Source: Caldifarciminota bacterium
Lineage (GTDB): Bacteria; Hydrothermota; 32-111; QNBC01
NCBI GenBank assembly: GCA_023132105.1
Contig: JAGLYS010000257.1
Coordinates: forward strand, 1-10,932
DNA: 10,932 nucleotides
Direction of reading: 5' to 3'
The position numbers and the translations under genes are program-made. Below the pieces are notes generated by a model. The model was not told where the DNA came from, searched no databases, and saw only the letters and a program-made list of their open reading frames with translations. Shown here one piece after another: positions 7,697-10,932 of this stretch; the stretch's first letter is position 1; the number at the start of each line of letters is the position of its first letter.

Positions 7697-8857
7697 TTGG
7701 ATTATATTTATCTCGACAATGCTACAATAACAAAACTTCACAAAGAGGTAATAAACAAAATGATAACTATCATCGAGAATAAATATGCACTTGCCACTTC
7801 TCAATTTTCTCACACCATGGGGCTTGAAAGCAAAGAGGCATATGAAGAAGCAAGAAATATTATTGCTCGTTCGATTGGGGCAGAGAGTGAAAATATCATT
7901 TTTACATCCGGGAGCACAGAATCAAATAATCTTGCGATAAAAGGATATGCAAAAGCCAGTAAAGGGGGAAATCATCTTATAACAACATCTGTTTCCGAGA
8001 GATCTGTATTAAATAGTATGAAAACACTAAAGAAGGAAGGATTTGATATTACAGTTCTCGCTGTTGATTCATCCGGTAGAATAAAACCTGAAGAATTAGA
8101 AAAGGTTATAAATGCAAATACTATTCTTATTTCATTTGAACTTGCTAACCATGAAGTCGGTACGATAGAGAATTACAGATCCATTGTGAATATAGCAAAA
8201 AAACATAATATAGCTATTCATATGGATGCTTCGTACGGATATCTTGAGATTCCCATTAATGTAAATGAATTGTGTGTGGATCTTATAACACTAACAGCTC
8301 ATAGAATCCATGGACCTTCAGGTATAGGAGCACTTTATATAAAAAAGGGAACAGATATTAAGAAATTGATGGACGGTGGTTTTAATGAAATGAATCTTCG
8401 TGCAGGCAATGAGTCAATCCCTTTGGCAGTCGGATTCGGCAGGGCTGTCGAACTGTTTGATAAAGAAATGGATGTTTTGCATACAGCTAAATTAAAGAAG
8501 TTGTTGATTAGTCAATTAAATGATAAGATAAAACATATTAGTATAAATGGAGATCCTGATAACTCACTTAACAATTTACTAAATGTTACATTTCATAAGG
8601 TTGAAGGGGAAAGTGTAGCTCTTCATTTTGATATGGAGGGCATTGAGGTCATAACCGGTTCGGCATGTTTTTCAAAATCACTGGAACCGAGTTATGTTCT
8701 TATGGCTTTGTACAATGATCATGAGAGGGCTCATGGGTCGATTACATTTTCATTTTCACGATATAACACAAAAAATGAGATATTAAAAACCGCGGATGTG
8801 GCAAAAATAATAGTTGATAAATTAATGGAAATCAGCCCTTTAAAGGAGAAGAAATAA
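7697..8857 (+). CDS. NifS/IscS-like protein lacking the PLP lysine
   Basis: This is a class V aminotransferase-fold protein of the cysteine desulfurase family, 386 residues from TTG 7697, close to family length. Retained features: YLDNAT at the N-terminus, TSGSTESNNLAIKG, PLP-ring aspartate D177, GALYIKKG, RAGNESIP near 236-243, and C324 in GSACFS-LEPS, the persulfide-forming cysteine. The Schiff-base lysine of the SxHK motif is Arg203 (TAHR). By alignment from memory, other pocket positions also differ: the catalytic His before the AVLN-like stretch is Glu101, the Gln after the PLP Asp is Tyr180, Thr of RxGT is Asn238, and the substrate-binding Arg of SIRxS is Thr350. The second Asn of NNE is His152, which may be a tolerated variant. 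Ordinary desulfurase chemistry is therefore unlikely. It may be a scaffold or sulfur carrier for the adjacent IscU-type protein. The frame is intact, so it is not an obvious pseudogene. Confidence 0.85.
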   Translation: MDYIYLDNATITKLHKEVINKMITIIENKYALATSQFSHTMGLESKEAYEEARNIIARSIGAESENIIFTSGSTESNNLAIKGYAKASKGGNHLITTSVSERSVLNSMKTLKKEGFDITVLAVDSSGRIKPEELEKVINANTILISFELANHEVGTIENYRSIVNIAKKHNIAIHMDASYGYLEIPINVNELCVDLITLTAHRIHGPSGIGALYIKKGTDIKKLMDGGFNEMNLRAGNESIPLAVGFGRAVELFDKEMDVLHTAKLKKLLISQLNDKIKHISINGDPDNSLNNLLNVTFHKVEGESVALHFDMEGIEVITGSACFSKSLEPSYVLMALYNDHERAHGSITFSFSRYNTKNEILKTADVAKIIVDKLMEISPLKEKK

Positions 8858-8860
8858 TAT

Positions 8861-9496
8861 ATGACTTTACCATATGGGAAAAAACTACTTGAGCATTTCA
8901 AGCATCCCCATAATGTTGGAGTAATAAAAGATGCAGATGCTAAGGCAACAGAAGGAAGTCCTGCATGTGGAGATATTGTAACACTTTATCTGAAGGTTGA
9001 TGAAAAAACCCATAAGATAAAAGATATAAAGTTCGAATCATATGGATGTGCCTCCAATATTGCAACAGCCTCTGTTATTACAGACCTTGTAAAGGGAAAG
9101 ACCATTGAGGAAGCGAAAGCAATTACATGGAAAAAAGCTGCGGATGAACTGGGAGGATTGCCACCCATTAAAATGCACTGTAGTGTTTTAGCTGTTGACA
9201 CACTTCGGTCTGCTATTCTCAATTATGAAGAAATTCATGGTCTTATTAAGGATAAAAAGCCAACATCAAGAAATGAGATACTTGATAGAATAAAACATGT
9301 TATGAATCCTATCCGGGGGGAAGACATTGTTAAAACCGGCACTGTACAGGATGTGATATTTGAAAAGGGGAACGTTACGGTTTTATTAAATCTTGAGGAA
9401 GATAATCAATTTGCAGCAAATATATCAGAAGAGATAATCGAACAATTGCAAAGTATCTGGGACATTAAGAAAATAAATATAAAATTTACTATTTAG
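8861..9496 (+). CDS. IscU-type Fe-S scaffold fused to a DUF59/MIP18-like domain
   Basis: This 211-residue protein probably assembles iron-sulfur clusters in the cytoplasm. Residues 1-125 form an IscU/NifU-N domain: LEHFKHPHNVG, ACGD with C36 and D38, YGCAS with C63, and LPPIKMHCS with C107. The three Cys and one Asp are the known cluster ligands, and LPPIK resembles the LPPVK chaperone-binding motif of IscU. Residues 137-211 are an extra domain, with NPIRGEDIVKTGTVQDV then alternating strands, that best resembles DUF59/MIP18 or the N-terminal domain of Mrp. It lacks the CxxC of NifU/Nfu C-terminal domains. It lies 3 nt after the NifS-like gene, with AAAGGAG 12 nt before the ATG. Its last 8 nt overlap the oppositely oriented hydrolase. 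The IscU assignment is firm and the C-terminal assignment is moderate. Confidence 0.85.
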   Translation: MTLPYGKKLLEHFKHPHNVGVIKDADAKATEGSPACGDIVTLYLKVDEKTHKIKDIKFESYGCASNIATASVITDLVKGKTIEEAKAITWKKAADELGGLPPIKMHCSVLAVDTLRSAILNYEEIHGLIKDKKPTSRNEILDRIKHVMNPIRGEDIVKTGTVQDVIFEKGNVTVLLNLEEDNQFAANISEEIIEQLQSIWDIKKINIKFTI

Positions 9497-10295
9497 CGAG
9501 TAGGAAATCCCTATATAATTTTAGATTTTTTATATAATTTAATTCATTATGCGGTTCATGATATGAGTCTTTTATTATTTTAAATATTTTACCTTTATGT
9601 GGAAGCATATTAAAGAAAGCTTCGGAACATTTTTTATCAACAATTGAGTCCTCTTTGCCATGAACCAATAGCATTGGAATTTTATAATCCAAAAAGTGAG
9701 CGAAACAGTATTCTTCGGCTTTTATCGCTTCAAAAAAAAGAGTAATAGAGATATATGGATGAACAAGAGGGTCATTTTCATATGCCTTTATGATAATTTT
9801 ATCATGGGATAGTTGATTTGCCGATATACCGTTTTTTGTAGTGAATGATGGTTGAGCTTTTCGAATTAATTTCATTATAGGGAATAGGAAACGAGATACC
9901 TTTGATTTTAAATCGAAAGCAGGAGCGGAAACGATAGCTTTTTCTAATTTATTATTACTCTTTAAAAGAAGATATGAAGCAATAAGTCCCCCTAACGAAT
10001 GACCAAATATACATAAATGTTTAGGTTTAAAAATGGCTATAACATCATCCGTTATTTTTGCTATATCGTTGAATTTTTCGATGTGTCCCCTCTTTCCATC
10101 ACTTTTTCCATGACCGGGAAGGTCAAGCCCAAAACACCTAATTCCCGCTTTTGCCATATATGAAGCAAATCTATTATACCTTTCAATATGTTCTCCAAGT
10201 CCATGTATAATTAGAAGGTCTAATCGGGGATTATCCAAATCCCAGACTTTGTAATATATTTTTCCATATTTCATATTGTTGATTTTTCCTTCCAT
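9489..10295 (-). CDS. Alpha/beta hydrolase, monoacylglycerol-lipase-like
   Basis: This 268-residue serine hydrolase belongs to the Hydrolase_4/monoacylglycerol lipase group and probably cleaves acyl esters such as monoglycerides or lysophospholipids. Visible features are the oxyanion-hole motif HGLGEH (31-36), LDLPGHGKSDG (57-67), nucleophile elbow GHSLGG with Ser100, acid Asp near 216 in HGKEDSIVD, and His near 246 in YHEPHNE. No signal peptide is visible, so it is probably cytosolic. The ATG at 10295 follows the upstream thioesterase stop codon directly and has a strong AAGGAGG 5 nt before it. That supports this start over an internal Met at residue 8. Its 3' end overlaps the convergent IscU-type gene by 8 nt. 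Substrate specificity cannot be read from the sequence. Confidence 0.88.
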   Translation of the reverse strand: MEGKINNMKYGKIYYKVWDLDNPRLDLLIIHGLGEHIERYNRFASYMAKAGIRCFGLDLPGHGKSDGKRGHIEKFNDIAKITDDVIAIFKPKHLCIFGHSLGGLIASYLLLKSNNKLEKAIVSAPAFDLKSKVSRFLFPIMKLIRKAQPSFTTKNGISANQLSHDKIIIKAYENDPLVHPYISITLFFEAIKAEEYCFAHFLDYKIPMLLVHGKEDSIVDKKCSEAFFNMLPHKGKIFKIIKDSYHEPHNELNYIKNLKLYRDFLLAK

Positions 10296-10706
10296 CTAAA
10301 CCTCCTTATAAAGGTATGGATAAAAAGCTTTATATATATCATCAGGTATTGGAATAACATGATTATTTTGAACATAAGCACATGATACGAATGCTTCTGC
10401 AATTAATTCCTTTCCTCTTCTTATATAGTGATGCCATGTAGATTTTACCCTTGTAAATATCGAGAATTGACCGGATATCTCAAGAATATCTCCAAGAAAA
10501 GTGGGGGTTTTATATTTTATTTTTATTTCGGAAATCATTATGCTGATACCATTGTCTTTTAGATCGGAAAGATAAAGATTGAATTTTTCAAGAAAATATG
10601 TTCTGGCATCTTCAAGATATTGTATATAAACGGCATTGTTTACATGACCATAGGAATCTATATCATAGTTTTTTACTTTAAGCTTATAATATAGAATATT
10701 GCCCAT
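10296..10706 (-). CDS. Hot-dog fold acyl-CoA thioesterase, 4HBT/FadM-like
   Basis: This 136-residue hot-dog fold thioesterase probably hydrolyses acyl-CoA to free acid and CoA. The N-terminal signature YDIDSYGHVNNAVY, followed by YLEDART, is typical of the 4HBT/YbgC/FadM group. D17 is the expected catalytic aspartate. The length is normal for a single-domain member. It is the first gene of a two-gene unit with the alpha/beta hydrolase: its stop codon abuts the next ATG, and its last codons (Lys-Glu-Val) encode that gene's Shine-Dalgarno. It has no Shine-Dalgarno itself. A TTGCAA/TATAAT promoter places the transcription start at or next to its ATG, so it is probably translated from a leaderless mRNA. 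The substrate is unknown, though the partner gene suggests lipid or acyl turnover. Confidence 0.88.
   Translation of the reverse strand: MGNILYYKLKVKNYDIDSYGHVNNAVYIQYLEDARTYFLEKFNLYLSDLKDNGISIMISEIKIKYKTPTFLGDILEISGQFSIFTRVKSTWHHYIRRGKELIAEAFVSCAYVQNNHVIPIPDDIYKAFYPYLYKEV
10299..10307 (-). promoter_or_regulatory. Strong Shine-Dalgarno inside the thioesterase 3' end
   Basis: On the minus strand AAGGAGGTT is both the Lys-Glu-Val end of the thioesterase and a near-perfect ribosome site for the hydrolase. It is followed by TAG and then ATG with no gap. This couples the two genes and fixes the hydrolase start at 10295. Confidence 0.8.
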
Positions 10707-10712
10707 TTATAT

Positions 10713-10741
10713 ATTATATAATAATGCTCTTATATTTGCAA
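10713..10741 (-). promoter_or_regulatory. Promoter for the thioesterase-hydrolase operon, probably leaderless
   Basis: Read on the minus strand, TTGCAA (10736-10741), exactly 17 nt, then a perfect TATAAT (10713-10718). Only six bases (ATATAA) separate the -10 box from the ATG, so the expected first transcribed base is the A of the start codon, or within a base or two of it. Confidence 0.65.
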
Positions 10742-10790
10742 GAACATCTGACCAGAAGGGGTGAATAGGTATGGACATACTAACCAGTAA

Positions 10791-10839
10791 CAAGTATCAA
10801 GTGGCAAGTTTGTAAATCGTAAACTGTAAATCGTAAATT
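10791..10839. repeat. 7-nt-period tandem array, copy B (inverted relative to copy A)
   Basis: Seven uninterrupted heptamers: CAAGTAT, CAAGTGG, CAAGTTT, GTAAATC, GTAAACT, GTAAATC and GTAAATT. This is the reverse-complement arrangement of the array at 1885-1946, with the same two-part structure (CAAGTNN units, then GTAAATC units) but fewer CAAGT units. It is non-coding. Confidence 0.8.
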
Positions 10840-10851
10840 AAAATTAAGGAA

Positions 10852-10917
10852 ATTGTCATTGTGAGGAGTGAAACGACTTGTCTGCGTGCGAACACGCACA
10901 GGCAGGTGAAACAATCT
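10852..10917. repeat. Hairpin-bearing dispersed repeat (CATTGTGAGGAG...ACAATCT)
   Basis: The element runs from ATTGTCATTGTGAGGAGTG to GTGAAACAATCT, with ATTGT/ACAAT at the two ends. It resembles a dispersed repeat I know as CATTGCGAGGAGCGAAGCGACGAAGCAATCT. Between its halves is a hairpin: TGCGTG (10883-10888) pairs with CACGCA (10893-10898) around CGAA, and CTTG/CAGG pairing extends the stem past a 2-nt bulge. The hairpin looks like an insertion into the shorter element. No gene lies between 10707 and the window end. Confidence 0.6.
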
Positions 10918-10932
10918 AAATTTACTCTTGTG

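Noticed and set aside
7697..8857. Frameshift or sequencing error behind the missing lysine in the NifS-like gene
   Set aside because: The frame is continuous with family motifs on both sides, and altered pocket positions are scattered along the protein, which a single error cannot explain.
9271..9496. Nfu-type (CxxC) C-terminal domain in the scaffold protein
   Set aside because: There is no cysteine pair in residues 137-211, and the pattern fits DUF59 better.
9512..9536. Intrinsic terminator after the IscU-type gene (TATATAA/TTATATA stem)
   Set aside because: The stem is only A-T pairs, lies inside the opposite gene's coding region, and is not followed by a clear T-tract.

Overview
This is an AT-rich bacterial window with seven protein-coding genes and three repeat-rich gaps. 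No RNA gene, CRISPR array, transposase or phage gene was recognised. SMC, FtsY, a NifS-like protein and an IscU-type scaffold all point to Bacteria. The gaps carry degenerate non-coding repeats of kinds I recall from genomes of uncultured candidate phyla. My guess is an uncultured candidate-phylum bacterium, for example WOR-3/Stahlbacteria or another FCB-like lineage, with low confidence because there is no rRNA or close reference.

Layout from left to right. (1) A minus-strand AAA ATPase of the DUF4143 type (95-1432) has its own promoter at 1489-1517. (2) A repeat-filled gap (about 1520-1985) holds a ~54-nt tandem repeat, a perfect 20-bp palindrome and a 7-nt-period array. (3) A tightly overlapping plus-strand operon follows: a secreted DUF4015 putative glycoside hydrolase (2026-3135), smc (3122-6562) and ftsY (6553-7425). 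(4) A second gap (7426-7696) carries another copy of the ~54-nt repeat and a hairpin related to the first palindrome. It ends in a strong promoter. (5) A nifS-like gene (7697-8857) is followed by an IscU-type scaffold gene (8861-9496). (6) Converging on these is a two-gene minus-strand operon, a hot-dog thioesterase (10296-10706) and an alpha/beta hydrolase (9489-10295). (7) The right end has an inverted copy of the 7-nt-period array and a hairpin-bearing dispersed repeat.

The smc-ftsY pair is a known arrangement that places chromosome organisation beside membrane protein targeting. The thioesterase and lipase-like hydrolase probably act on acyl-CoAs and acyl esters. The nifS/iscU pair is the most unusual part. 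The NifS-like protein keeps the persulfide-forming cysteine, but the PLP-binding lysine is an arginine and several other pocket residues have changed, so it looks like a pseudo-desulfurase. Its partner keeps all three IscU cysteines and has an added C-terminal domain resembling DUF59/MIP18.

Three of the four promoters I can place share TTGCAA, a 17-nt spacer and TATAAT or TATATT. Two of these put the predicted transcription start at or within about 2 nt of the start codon, suggesting leaderless mRNAs. Genes inside operons, and nifS, instead use Shine-Dalgarno sites or overlap coupling.
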